Notes under the pieces: model-generated
What the model was told of the DNA's origin: nothing
The model's database searches: none
Seen by the model: the letters and a program-made list of their open reading frames with translations, nothing else
Source of the DNA: Pseudomonas viridiflava
GTDB lineage: Bacteria > Pseudomonadota > Gammaproteobacteria > Pseudomonadales > Pseudomonadaceae
Length of the DNA stretch: 64,000 bases
Direction: 5' to 3'
Assembly: GCF_900590885.1 (NCBI RefSeq)
Contig: NZ_UUON01000001.1
Span: 744,001 to 808,000, forward strand
Program-made: the position numbers and the translations under genes
Shown here: positions 26,286 through 34,306 of the stretch, in pieces
How positions within the stretch are numbered: the first letter of the stretch is position 1
How the letters are laid out: the number at the start of each line of letters is the position of its first letter

Positions 26286-27293
26286 TCAAACCTGTGGTGT
26301 TGCTTCTGGCGCCGCTGCAACGGCGGCCGCCAGGCGCAATGCCTCGATCGTCGCCTGGGCCTTTATCAGGTCCAGCTCCAGGGCTTTGTGTGTGTGTTGT
26401 TGTTCATTCAGTGCGTCCTGGCGTGTCTGGCTTTCCAGTGCGGCCACCCGCAGGCGTTCTTGCAGCAGCGTGCGCTCGTTGTCGATCAGGCTCATCTGCT
26501 CGTTCAGCTTGAGCTGCTGGGCCTGATCCTTGCGGGCTTGCTCCTGCTGGGCAGCCAGCTCCTTCGCCGTTACCCGGTGTTCAATCAATAGCCGCTCATT
26601 GTCACGGTGCAGTTGGGTGATTTCATCCTGGCGCACCATGGCGCTCTGCTGGGCTTGGCGCAGCTCGGCCTGCAGCTGTTGCAGCTGGCCTTCATGCCGG
26701 CGCTGTTCCTGCTCGCGCTGCTCCTTGATTGCGTTGCGGTAATGCTCAAGCGCATCACGGGCGTGCAGGTGCTTTTCTTCCAATGAACGAATCTGTTCGT
26801 CCTTGTCGTTAATGCGTAGTTCGTAATCGCTGCACGCCTGGCTGAGCCCGGCGTTACGGGTTTGCTCGGTCTGCAGGCTGGTGCTGGCGGTTTGCAGGGC
26901 GGCGCTTTCTTCCGCCAGAGCAGCGGCCTGGATGTCGCACTGTTGCTGGAGATGGCGCTGGGTCTCTTCAAGCGTTTCCAGTTGGGCGAGCAGGGCGGTT
27001 TTTTGCTGTTCGAACTGCGCTTGAGCCAGGTCTATAGGCTCTTGCGCCTTCTCTTTCAAGCGTTGTGCCAGGCGCGCCACCAGCTCGCCAAGCTCGTCAT
27101 CGATAGGAGCTTCGGTGATGGTCAGGCGCGTTTCGCTCTCGTCCAACTCTTTCAAATAGCGATGAATGGTGGTTTTCGAGCCGGTATTGCCCATTTCGAT
27201 GCGTACTGCATCGATGCTGGGGTTCTCGCCGCGGGCCAAAATCGCCAGGCGTGCCGTTTGAACTACTGCTTTGTTGATGCCACCGCGAGCCAT
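26286..27293 (-). CDS. tnpT: KfrA-type coiled-coil DNA-binding protein, TnpT-like
   Basis: This is a 335-residue protein. Residues ~1-60 form a KfrA_N-type DNA-binding domain (INKAVVQTARLAILARG ... KTTIHRYLKEL). The rest, ~80-320, is one long Gln/Glu/Arg-rich coiled coil with an Ala-rich tail. Established knowledge: in Tn4651-type transposons a KfrA-like coiled-coil protein, TnpT, is encoded divergently from tyrosine recombinase TnpS, and both act at the rst site between them to resolve cointegrates. Length, domain layout and divergent partner here match that pair. The alternative is a generic KfrA-like repressor. Confidence 0.72.
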   Translation of the reverse strand: MARGGINKAVVQTARLAILARGENPSIDAVRIEMGNTGSKTTIHRYLKELDESETRLTITEAPIDDELGELVARLAQRLKEKAQEPIDLAQAQFEQQKTALLAQLETLEETQRHLQQQCDIQAAALAEESAALQTASTSLQTEQTRNAGLSQACSDYELRINDKDEQIRSLEEKHLHARDALEHYRNAIKEQREQEQRRHEGQLQQLQAELRQAQQSAMVRQDEITQLHRDNERLLIEHRVTAKELAAQQEQARKDQAQQLKLNEQMSLIDNERTLLQERLRVAALESQTRQDALNEQQHTHKALELDLIKAQATIEALRLAAAVAAAPEATPQV

Positions 27294-27463
27294 GGGGTCT
27301 CCGTCGATTTAGTACTGTGGTATGTATTATGTATATACGTACTATAGCATGGGTAAAAAATCGTTTAAATTCATCATTTAACAGATGGGGTATTGGCGTA
27401 TTATCCCGTGTCATTAGGGGTTTGAAACCCGCAGCACCCCATGGCAGTACGAAAAGGCCTTTC
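27294..27463. promoter_or_regulatory. 170-bp spacer rich in inverted repeats; candidate rst-like recombination site
   Basis: The spacer between the divergent coiled-coil and recombinase genes is AT-rich and packed with symmetry. TAGTAC (27310-27315) faces GTACTA (27339-27344) around an AT-rich core that includes GTATATAC. TTAAAT-TCATC-ATTTAA lies at 27365-27381. ATGGGG (27385-27390) faces CCCCAT (27437-27442). GGGTTTGAAACCC lies at 27418-27430. By position it corresponds to the rst resolution site between tnpS and tnpT of Tn4651. It must also hold both promoters. Confidence 0.5.
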
Positions 27464-28396
27464 ATGAGCGATCTGGATCGATACCTCAACGCCGCGACAC
27501 GCGACAACACGCGCCGCAGCTATCGCGCAGCCATCGAGCATTTCGAAGTGAGTTGGGGTGGGTTCCTGCCCGCAACCAGCGACAGCGTCGCGCGTTACCT
27601 GGTAGCCCACGCCGGGGTGCTGGCGGTAAACACCCTGAAGCTGCGGCTATCGGCATTGGCGCAGTGGCACACCAGTCAGGGGTTTCCCGACCCGACCAAG
27701 GCGCCCGTGGTGCGTAAGGTGCTCAAGGGCATCCGCGCTGTGCATCCTGCGCAGGAGAAGCAAGCCGAGCCTTTGCAGCTCAAGCATCTGGAGCAAGTCG
27801 TTGCTTCTCTGGAAGTAGAAGCAAAAGAGGCGGCGCTCGCGCAAGACCAGCCTCGGCTGCTGCGTGCCAAGCGCGACAGCGCGTTGATCCTGTTGGGTTT
27901 CTGGCGCGGCTTTCGCAGCGATGAGCTTTGCCGCCTCGATATCGAGCATGTGCAGGCCACGCCGGGTGCCGGGATCAGCCTCTACTTGCCGCGCAGCAAA
28001 AGTGACCGCGACAACCTGGGCAAGACCTACCAGACCCCCGCGCTGCTGCGCCTGTGCCCGGCGCAGGCCTACAGCGAATGGCTCAGCGCCTCGGCGCTGG
28101 TGCGCGGCCCGGTGTTTCGCGGTATCGATCGCTGGGGCAACCTGGGGGAGGAGGGCTTGCACCCCAACAGTGTCATCCCGCTGCTGCGCCAGGCATTGGA
28201 GCGCGCCGGCATCCCCGCCGAGCAATACACCAGCCACTCGCTACGCCGGGGCTTTGCCACGTGGGCCCATCGCAGTGGTTGGGACTTGAAGTCGCTGATG
28301 AGTTACGTCGGCTGGAGCGACATGAAATCGGCCATGCGCTATGTTGAAGCGACGCCCTTTCTTGGCATGACCCTGGCGACTCAACCGCTGCTTTGA
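27464..28396 (+). CDS. tnpS: Tyrosine recombinase, TnpS-like
   Basis: This 310-residue site-specific recombinase has an N-terminal SAM-like core-binding domain (~1-95) and a catalytic domain (~105-300). All catalytic residues are present: Arg151 (FRSDEL), Lys179 (RSKSD), His258 and Arg261 (SHSLRR), Trp284 (VGWSD) and nucleophile Tyr293 (MRYVE). The enzyme is thus likely active. ATG 27464, with AAAAGG upstream, is preferred over an earlier frame start at 27317. Its divergent coiled-coil partner and intervening repeats match the TnpS/TnpT resolution system of Tn4651-type transposons; no transposase gene is near. ahpC follows 133 bases downstream. Confidence 0.82.
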   Translation: MSDLDRYLNAATRDNTRRSYRAAIEHFEVSWGGFLPATSDSVARYLVAHAGVLAVNTLKLRLSALAQWHTSQGFPDPTKAPVVRKVLKGIRAVHPAQEKQAEPLQLKHLEQVVASLEVEAKEAALAQDQPRLLRAKRDSALILLGFWRGFRSDELCRLDIEHVQATPGAGISLYLPRSKSDRDNLGKTYQTPALLRLCPAQAYSEWLSASALVRGPVFRGIDRWGNLGEEGLHPNSVIPLLRQALERAGIPAEQYTSHSLRRGFATWAHRSGWDLKSLMSYVGWSDMKSAMRYVEATPFLGMTLATQPLL

Positions 28397-28423
28397 GATT
28401 TCTTCTATTAATACAGTCACCTG

Positions 28424-28460
28424 ATAGGGAAAACCAATCGTCAGCATCAGGTTTGCCAAT
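28424..28460 (+). promoter_or_regulatory. OxyR-like binding site upstream of ahpC
   Basis: Four tetranucleotides are spaced exactly seven bases apart: ATAG-N7-CAAT-N7-ATCA-N7-CAAT. The OxyR consensus is ATAG-N7-CTAT-N7-ATAG-N7-CTAT, so 12 of 16 positions match with perfect spacing. It lies about 70-105 bases before the ahpC start, and ahpC is a known OxyR target. Confidence 0.7.
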
Positions 28461-28529
28461 GAGCCATGCTCGGAAAGAGTGGGTAGGATTCACCCCATCA
28501 ACTTCTTAACCCCTGACGGAGAGTCAACG

Positions 28530-29093
28530 ATGCCTATCATCAACAGCCAAGTAAAACCGTTCAAAGCTACCGCCTTCAAAAACGGCAACTTCGTAGATGT
28601 GTCGGAAGCTGACCTGAAAGGTAAGTGGTCGGTATTCTTCTTCTACCCAGCCGACTTCACTTTCGTTTGCCCAACCGAGCTGGAAGACCTGGCTGACAAT
28701 CACGCCGAATTCCAGAAACTGGGCGTCGAAATCTACAGCGTTTCCACCGACACCCACTTTGCCCACGCTGCCTGGCACAACACTTCGCCAGCCATTGGCA
28801 AAATCCAGTACACCATGATCGGCGACCCGACCCTGACCATCTCCCGCAACTTCGACGTACTGATCGAAGAAGCTGGCCTGGCAGACCGCGGCACTTTCGT
28901 GATCAACCCGGAAGGTCAGATCAAGATCGTTGAGCTGAACGACGGCGGTGTTGGCCGTGACGCTTCCGAGCTGCTGCGCAAAATCAAGGCTGCCCAGTAC
29001 GTTGCTGCCCACCCGGGTGAAGTGTGCCCAGCCAAGTGGAAAGAAGGCGAGGCCACTCTGGCTCCGTCCCTGGACCTGGTCGGCAAGATCTAA
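28530..29093 (+). CDS. ahpC: Alkyl hydroperoxide reductase subunit C (peroxiredoxin)
   Basis: This 187-residue typical 2-Cys peroxiredoxin reduces hydrogen peroxide and organic hydroperoxides in the cytosol. Peroxidatic Cys47 sits in [11 protein letters not shown] and resolving Cys166 in GEVCPAKW. The start is ATG 28530 ([11 protein letters not shown]), the usual AhpC N-terminus; a 17-residue longer frame has no support. GACGGAG lies upstream. It is reduced by AhpF, encoded next. An OxyR-like site precedes the gene. Confidence 0.97.
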   Translation: MPIINSQVKPFKATAFKNGNFVDVSEADLKGKWSVFFFYPADFTFVCPTELEDLADNHAEFQKLGVEIYSVSTDTHFAHAAWHNTSPAIGKIQYTMIGDPTLTISRNFDVLIEEAGLADRGTFVINPEGQIKIVELNDGGVGRDASELLRKIKAAQYVAAHPGEVCPAKWKEGEATLAPSLDLVGKI

Positions 29094-29109
29094 GTCTGTG
29101 AAACACCTC

Positions 29110-29189
29110 AGGGCGGTCACTGCCGCACCTTAAGTAAGCTGCACCGCCCTCAAAAACGCCCGGGCGAGATTCGCTTGGGCGTTTTTTTA
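29110..29189 (+). terminator. Hairpins between ahpC and ahpF, partial terminator/attenuator
   Basis: AGGGCGGT (29110-29117) pairs with ACCGCCCT (29143-29150). Then AAAACGCCC (29153-29161) pairs with GGGCGTTTT (29178-29186), followed by more T residues. The second hairpin is a good rho-independent terminator and would let ahpC be transcribed in excess of ahpF. Confidence 0.65.
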
Positions 29190-29216
29190 TACCCGGAATT
29201 AAAGGAAATCGCCCGT

Positions 29217-30782
29217 ATGTTGGACGCCAATCTTAAAGCTCAGTTGAAGTCATACCTGGAGCGGGTCACCCAGCCGATCGAGATCGTTGCCTCCCTCGAC
29301 GACGGCGCGAAATCCCAGGAAATGCTCGCCCTTTTGCAGGACGTAACCAGCCTCACCACGCTGATTACCCTGAAAACCGATGGCGATGATGCGCGCAAGC
29401 CATCGTTCTCCATCAACCGCCCGGGTGCCGATATCAGCCTGCGTTTCGCCGGCATCCCTATGGGCCATGAATTCACTTCGCTGGTGCTGGCCCTGCTGCA
29501 AGTCGGTGGCCACCCGTCGAAGGCCAGTGTCGAAGTGATTGAGCAGATCCGTGCCCTGAAAGGCGAGTTCAGCTTCGAGACCTACTTCTCGCTGTCCTGC
29601 CAGAACTGCCCGGACGTGGTCCAGGCGCTGAACCTGATGGCCGTGCTCAACCCGAACATCCGCCACGTCGCCATCGACGGCGCGCTGTTCCAGGCGGAAG
29701 TCGATGAACGCCAGATCATGGCCGTGCCAAGCGTGTACCTCAACGGTGTGAACTTCGGCCAGGGCCGCATGGGCCTGGAAGAAATTCTCGCCAAGCTCGA
29801 CACCAGCGGTATCGAAAAAGCCGCTGAAAAAATCAGCGCCAAAGATGCGTTTGACGTGTTGGTGGTCGGTGGCGGCCCAGCCGGTTCTGCCGCAGCCATC
29901 TACGCCGCACGTAAAGGGATCCGCACCGGTGTTGCTGCCGAACGTTTTGGCGGGCAAGTGCTGGACACCATGTCCATCGAGAACTTTATTTCGGTACAGG
30001 AAACCGAAGGCCCGAAACTGGCCAGCGCCCTGGAAGCCCACGTGCGTCAGTATGACGTGGACATCATGAACCTGCAGCGCGCCACCAGCCTGATCCCGGC
30101 AAAAAATGCCGGCGACTTGCACGAAATCCGCTTTGAGAGCGGTGCGAGCCTCAAGTCCAAGACCGTGATCCTGGCCACCGGCGCCCGCTGGCGTGAAATG
30201 GGTGTGCCGGGCGAGCAGGAATACAAGGCCAAGGGCGTGTGCTTCTGCCCGCACTGCGACGGCCCGCTGTTCAAAGGCAAGCGTGTAGCGGTGATCGGCG
30301 GCGGTAACTCGGGTGTTGAAGCGGCTATCGACCTGGCCGGTATCGTCAGCCATGTGACCCTGCTTGAATTCGACAACAAGTTGCGCGCCGATGCGGTGTT
30401 GCAGCGCAAGCTCTACAGCCTGCCGAACGTGGACGTGATCACCAGCGCGCTGACCAGCGAAGTCAAGGGTGATGGCCAGAAAGTCACCGGCCTGGCGTAC
30501 AAGGATCGCGACAGCGGTGAGTTCAAGACCATCGACCTGGAAGGTATCTTTGTGCAGATCGGTTTGCTGCCTAACACCGACTGGCTCAAAGGCACCGTGG
30601 AGCTGACACCGCGTGGCGAAATCATTGTGGATGCGCGTGGCGAGACTTCACTGCCAGGTGTATTCGCTGCCGGTGACGTCACAACCGTGCCGTACAAGCA
30701 GATCGTGATCGCCGTAGGCGAGGGCGCCAAGGCCTCCCTGAGTGCGTTCGACCACCTGATCCGTACTTCCGCCCCAGCGTAA
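29217..30782 (+). CDS. ahpF: Alkyl hydroperoxide reductase subunit F
   Basis: This 521-residue FAD/NADH-dependent disulfide reductase recycles AhpC. The N-terminal domain has two thioredoxin-like folds with the redox pair CQNC near residue 128. The flavoprotein part has [17 protein letters not shown] for FAD, the second redox pair CPHC in [24 protein letters not shown] for NADH and the C-terminal [17 protein letters not shown] supports ATG 29217. It is co-oriented with ahpC and partly separated from it by an attenuator-like hairpin. Confidence 0.97.
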   Translation: MLDANLKAQLKSYLERVTQPIEIVASLDDGAKSQEMLALLQDVTSLTTLITLKTDGDDARKPSFSINRPGADISLRFAGIPMGHEFTSLVLALLQVGGHPSKASVEVIEQIRALKGEFSFETYFSLSCQNCPDVVQALNLMAVLNPNIRHVAIDGALFQAEVDERQIMAVPSVYLNGVNFGQGRMGLEEILAKLDTSGIEKAAEKISAKDAFDVLVVGGGPAGSAAAIYAARKGIRTGVAAERFGGQVLDTMSIENFISVQETEGPKLASALEAHVRQYDVDIMNLQRATSLIPAKNAGDLHEIRFESGASLKSKTVILATGARWREMGVPGEQEYKAKGVCFCPHCDGPLFKGKRVAVIGGGNSGVEAAIDLAGIVSHVTLLEFDNKLRADAVLQRKLYSLPNVDVITSALTSEVKGDGQKVTGLAYKDRDSGEFKTIDLEGIFVQIGLLPNTDWLKGTVELTPRGEIIVDARGETSLPGVFAAGDVTTVPYKQIVIAVGEGAKASLSAFDHLIRTSAPA

Positions 30783-30800
30783 ACCCGGGCCCGGAAATGA

Positions 30801-30831
30801 AAAACCCCATGAGTGATCATGGGGTTTTTTA
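30801..30831. terminator. Bidirectional terminator between ahpF and gloA
   Basis: AAAAACCCCATG and CATGGGGTTTTTT form a near-perfect hairpin with a six-base loop. It lies 18 bases after the ahpF stop and 14 bases after the convergent gloA stop, so it can serve both. Confidence 0.88.
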
Positions 30832-30844
30832 TTGCGTAAGACTT

Positions 30845-31366
30845 TTACAGCGGCGCTGGCTGAATAATCTCGACCCAATAAGCATCCGGGTCTTTGATAA
30901 AGGCCAGGCTCTTCATGCGGCCGTCGCTCAGGCGCTTCTGGAAGTCACAGCCCAGGGCTTCGAAACGCTCGCACGCGGCGACGATATCCGGCACCGAAAT
31001 GCAGATATGGCCAAAGCCACGCGGGTCGGTGTTGCCGTTGTGGTAGGCGAAGTCAGTGTCGTTTTCGGTGCCGTGGTTGTGGGTCAGTTCCAGGATCCCC
31101 GGGATCGACTTCATCCACTGGGTACGCGCGGCGGCGTCGGCCGGGATCTGGGATTTGTCGACCAGGGCGAGGAAATACAGGCTGAATTCGGCTTCCGGGA
31201 AGTCACGTTTTTCAACCAGCGAAAACCCCAGGACGCGGGTGTAGAAATCCAGCGACTTGGTGATGTCCTTGACCCGCAGCATGGTGTGGTTGAACACGAA
31301 GTTCGAGGTGGCGGTGTCAGGTTGGGCGGTGACGCCCGGGAAGGTGTTCAATTCGTGCAGGCTCAT
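30845..31366 (-). CDS. gloA: Lactoylglutathione lyase (glyoxalase I)
   Basis: This 173-residue VOC-fold metalloenzyme converts the methylglyoxal-glutathione adduct to S-lactoylglutathione. Metal ligands are visible in the expected places: His in FNHTMLRV, Glu in GILELTHNHG, His in GFGHICISV and Glu in YWVEIIQP. GGAGGG supports ATG 31366; a longer frame starting at 31492 has no ribosome site. It lies convergent to ahpF and near gor, so the neighbourhood is rich in thiol-stress functions. Confidence 0.94.
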   Translation of the reverse strand: MSLHELNTFPGVTAQPDTATSNFVFNHTMLRVKDITKSLDFYTRVLGFSLVEKRDFPEAEFSLYFLALVDKSQIPADAAARTQWMKSIPGILELTHNHGTENDTDFAYHNGNTDPRGFGHICISVPDIVAACERFEALGCDFQKRLSDGRMKSLAFIKDPDAYWVEIIQPAPL

Positions 31367-31525
31367 GGGCCCTCCAGAAAAAAATGGGCTTGCGGCAAGC
31401 ATCCGTAGCCGGGCCATGATACGCAAGGCTTCCCGGTGGCGCCAAATGAAAAAGGTCGGCCAGGCCTTGCGGGCGCGGGTGGCGGGGCTCAAACTTTGTC
31501 GCTTGAACCTTGGGCGTTTCCTGCA

Positions 31526-32062
31526 ATGATCGGATTTCGTAAGTCGCTGTTGAGCACCGTATGTTTACTGTTGGGCAGCCCCACTGTGCTGGCGGCCGAC
31601 CCGGAGATTCATTGGCCCAGTGGCTGGCAGGTGGAGGAGGTGGTGCCCGACGATCAGGCGCCGGTGAAACCCTCGTCGGTGTCGCGCCAACGGGCTATCA
31701 AGAACGATGAGAACGGCACCACCTTGATGGTCATGGAGTTGACCGGCACGCCGATTGAGGCAGGGCATAAAGTTAATCTTCAAGGTGTTTTGCTGGAAAT
31801 GCGTAAATCCATCCAGAAGGATTTTGCCCAAGGCGGTTATCAAAGTGTCTGCACCAAGATGCACCCGGCGACATTGAGTCGCCTTGAAGCGCTGGAAACT
31901 ACTTGCGTGATAACTGAAAACGGTCGTCACGTGCTTTCACAAACATTGGTCGGTGCTGTTGATACCGATAAGGCGTATGTTTTTTCATACGCAGGCCAGG
32001 CCCAAGCATACGAAGCGAGTAAGGATGAAGTCAGTTCGGTGCGCGACAGCCTGAAACTTTAA
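31526..32062 (+). CDS. Exported protein, DUF4946-like
   Basis: This is a 178-residue protein with a clear signal peptide (MIGFRKSLLSTVCLLLG ... VLAAD, cleavage near residue 24). The mature part has IHWPSGWQVEEVV at its start and two cysteines (VCTKMHP and TTCVITENG) that may pair in the periplasm. The layout fits DUF4946, a Pseudomonas-centred family without known function. The start is set by the signal peptide; the ribosome site is weak. Confidence 0.72.
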   Translation: MIGFRKSLLSTVCLLLGSPTVLAADPEIHWPSGWQVEEVVPDDQAPVKPSSVSRQRAIKNDENGTTLMVMELTGTPIEAGHKVNLQGVLLEMRKSIQKDFAQGGYQSVCTKMHPATLSRLEALETTCVITENGRHVLSQTLVGAVDTDKAYVFSYAGQAQAYEASKDEVSSVRDSLKL

Positions 32063-32127
32063 ATCATCCTGTCGAGCGCTTTTGAACAAAATGAAATGTT
32101 ATTTAAGTTCGGTTCCGAACCGCTGAA

Positions 32128-32160
32128 TAAAAAAAGCCCCGCATACGCGGGGCTGTTTTA
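32128..32160 (-). terminator. Rho-independent terminator of the mvaU-like gene
   Basis: AGCCCCGC-ATAC-GCGGGGCT forms a perfect 8-bp stem. Read on the minus strand it is followed by seven Ts, starting 17 bases after the stop of the H-NS family gene. Confidence 0.88.
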
Positions 32161-32171
32161 GTAACGGTTGA

Positions 32172-32537
32172 TCACTTGCGCAGCCAGGACTCTACAGTGT
32201 CGGAACCGTGCTGTTCCTTCCAGGCTTTGAGGCCGCGGTGGTTGCCACCCTTGGTTTCGATCAGCTCACCGGTATGCGGGTTCTGGTAAACCTTGACCAC
32301 GCGCGCGCGGCGCTGTTTTGGTGCGGGGGCGGCCGCAGCGCCAGCCTTGCCCAGGCTAGGGTCGAGGATGGCGATGATGTCACGCAGGCTTTTGCCGTAA
32401 GTCTTCATCAACCCTTGGAGCTTTTCTTCGAATTCGATTTCTTTCTTCAGGCCGGCGTCATTCTTCAGGGATTCCAGCTGGGCAAGCTGCTCTTGAAGGG
32501 CTTTTTCTGCTGCGCGAAATTCGGCGAGTCTGGACAA
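32172..32537 (-). CDS. mvaU: H-NS family xenogeneic silencer, MvaU/MvaV type
   Basis: This is a 121-residue nucleoid protein of the Pseudomonas MvaT/MvaU family. The N-terminal ~60 residues are the coiled-coil oligomerisation region (SRLAEFRAAEKALQEQLAQ). An Ala/Pro linker follows, then the DNA-binding domain with VYQNPHTGELIETKGGNHRG, the MvaT-type minor-groove contact. It begins at a TTG codon with GGAG eight bases upstream, and the MSRLAEFR N-terminus matches MvaU better than MvaT. It silences AT-rich acquired DNA. A promoter candidate lies about 110-150 bases upstream. Confidence 0.9.
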   Translation of the reverse strand: MSRLAEFRAAEKALQEQLAQLESLKNDAGLKKEIEFEEKLQGLMKTYGKSLRDIIAILDPSLGKAGAAAAPAPKQRRARVVKVYQNPHTGELIETKGGNHRGLKAWKEQHGSDTVESWLRK

Positions 32538-32656
32538 AATAGGTACTCCAAATAGTGTTGTTGGCTGATATCAACTGCAAACAAAGCTGTAAGCCAAGAG
32601 CGTTTAGGCAACTCAGAAAAGACGCCTTCCTGCGAGTTCTGCACAGGCAGGAAAAA

Positions 32657-32685
32657 ATTGTAGTAGTTAATCGGCTACGAGTAAA
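32657..32685 (-). promoter_or_regulatory. Candidate sigma-70 promoter for the mvaU-like gene
   Basis: On the minus strand TTTACT (32685-32680) and TACAAT (32662-32657) are separated by 17 bases, a good -35/-10 pair. Transcription would start near 32650 and give a ~110-base leader. Confidence 0.5.
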
Positions 32686-32737
32686 TCACGTCTTTTGTTT
32701 CACTTACATTATTTCAACACGTCTAGTCCATGGCTAT

Positions 32738-34279
32738 TCAATGGCCGGCCAGGGATTTAATGAATTCATCCCCGGGCAATGGCCGGCCAAACAGGTAGCC
32801 TTGTAGGAAATCAACACCCCGGGCCGCCAGATATTCGCACTGCTGCGCTGTTTCTACCCCTTCTGCGACGACGCCCAGGTCGAGCTTGCCCGACAAGTCT
32901 ATGATGCTGTCCAGAATATGCCCGGAGAGTGCATCTGCACCAATCATGGCGACAAAACTCTGGTCGATCTTCAAGTAGTCCACATTGAAGTTGCGCAAGT
33001 AACCCAGGCTGGAATGCCCGGTACCGAAGTCATCAATGGCAATCAGTACGCCCAGTTCATGCAGGGCGTCGAACAGGCGGCGGGTAATGTCGGTGGGCAC
33101 GATCAGCTCGCGCTCGGTCAACTCCAGCACCAGGGTGACCTGCCCAGGCGCAAAGGCGGCGAGGAACTCACGGCAATCCTCCACCAGGGCCAGGTCCTCG
33201 CAGTGGCGGGCGGTGATATTCACCCCGATATGGAAGCCCGGGCACAAACGCGCGGCATGCGGGGCCAGTTGCGCTGCGGTCTGGCGCATCAGGGCACGGG
33301 TCATAGGGACGATCAGGCCGCAATCCTCCGCGAGGGGGATAAACAGGTCCGGCCGTACCAGGCCTTCCTTGGGGTGCTGCCAGCGCATCAACACTTCGCA
33401 GCCGGCCCATTCACGGGTGTCGCCGCGCACCACCGGTTGAAAGTACGGGATGAATTCATTGGCGCCCAGCGCCCGTTGCAGCTCCTGGGTCGGGGCCGAA
33501 ACGCGTTTTTGCAGCCAGTGCGCGAGCAAACCGGCCAATACACCAAAGAACAGCACCAGGCTGAATGGCGCGGGGTATCGCGCCTGCATGTAACGCCACA
33601 CTTCGCCGGCCGGCATGCCAACCTCGACGCTGTACTGATAGCGCGCCGACGCCAGCTGCTGCGGGGCCACGGCAAACACCGGTAGCGCGCTGTTTTGCAC
33701 CTTGCCATCGGCACCGAGCCAGTTGGGGCCGACCTGCAGCACCAACTGCGCATAACGGCTGATCAAGCGCAGCGCGTTGGTCAGGTGGTAGCCGTCAATG
33801 GAGGCAAACGCGGCTTTGTCGCCATCAACCAGGCGGTACACCAGCAGCGCGGTATCCGGCGTCACCGGGTTGCCGTTCATCAACCACAGTTTGCCGTCCA
33901 CATAGTCTTCGGGGTTTACCCGCGACTCGTAATTGCCGCCGAACAATGAACTGCAATAGATGTTTTTCTGCCACGACAACGTGGTGGCGCGCACAAACGG
34001 CCGGCGCGTGACCTGCTCGCGCAACGCCAATTGCGCGCCGTTGTCGCAAGGCTGCCCTGCCAGCGGCAGCAAGGCCTGGGCGGCGAGGGCGGTGTTGTCG
34101 AGCATCAGGTCGAATTGACGCACGGCTTCTTCGGCGGTTCGCGCAGTGCTCTGCTCCAGGCTGCGTTCAGCCTGCCAATGCAGGATGACCAGCCCCAGAA
34201 AAACCGGTAGCAGGCCGCACAGCACACTGATCGAATGGCGGGTGAGGGGTTTTCGCGGGCCTTTGACGGTGAGGGGCAT
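32738..34279 (-). CDS. CSS-motif EAL-domain c-di-GMP phosphodiesterase
   Basis: This 513-residue inner-membrane enzyme has a first membrane helix at ~17-35, a periplasmic CSS domain at ~40-238 with Cys109-Ser-Ser and a partner Cys78, a second helix at ~239-258 and a cytosolic EAL domain to the end. The EAL signature reads EVL (295-297), with the metal/catalytic residues kept: Asn354, Glu386, the DDFGTG loop at 416, Lys437 and Glu473. It should hydrolyse c-di-GMP under periplasmic redox control, as for PdeC-type proteins in which the disulfide inhibits activity. It is monocistronic. Confidence 0.92.
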   Translation of the reverse strand: MPLTVKGPRKPLTRHSISVLCGLLPVFLGLVILHWQAERSLEQSTARTAEEAVRQFDLMLDNTALAAQALLPLAGQPCDNGAQLALREQVTRRPFVRATTLSWQKNIYCSSLFGGNYESRVNPEDYVDGKLWLMNGNPVTPDTALLVYRLVDGDKAAFASIDGYHLTNALRLISRYAQLVLQVGPNWLGADGKVQNSALPVFAVAPQQLASARYQYSVEVGMPAGEVWRYMQARYPAPFSLVLFFGVLAGLLAHWLQKRVSAPTQELQRALGANEFIPYFQPVVRGDTREWAGCEVLMRWQHPKEGLVRPDLFIPLAEDCGLIVPMTRALMRQTAAQLAPHAARLCPGFHIGVNITARHCEDLALVEDCREFLAAFAPGQVTLVLELTERELIVPTDITRRLFDALHELGVLIAIDDFGTGHSSLGYLRNFNVDYLKIDQSFVAMIGADALSGHILDSIIDLSGKLDLGVVAEGVETAQQCEYLAARGVDFLQGYLFGRPLPGDEFIKSLAGH

Positions 34280-34306
34280 GGAGGTGAAGGCCTGTTGCGT
34301 AAGGGG

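Noticed and set aside
26286..28396. Prophage or integrative element boundary at the recombinase
   Set aside because: No tRNA, no direct repeats, no phage genes, and both sides are core metabolic genes; a stand-alone module fits better.
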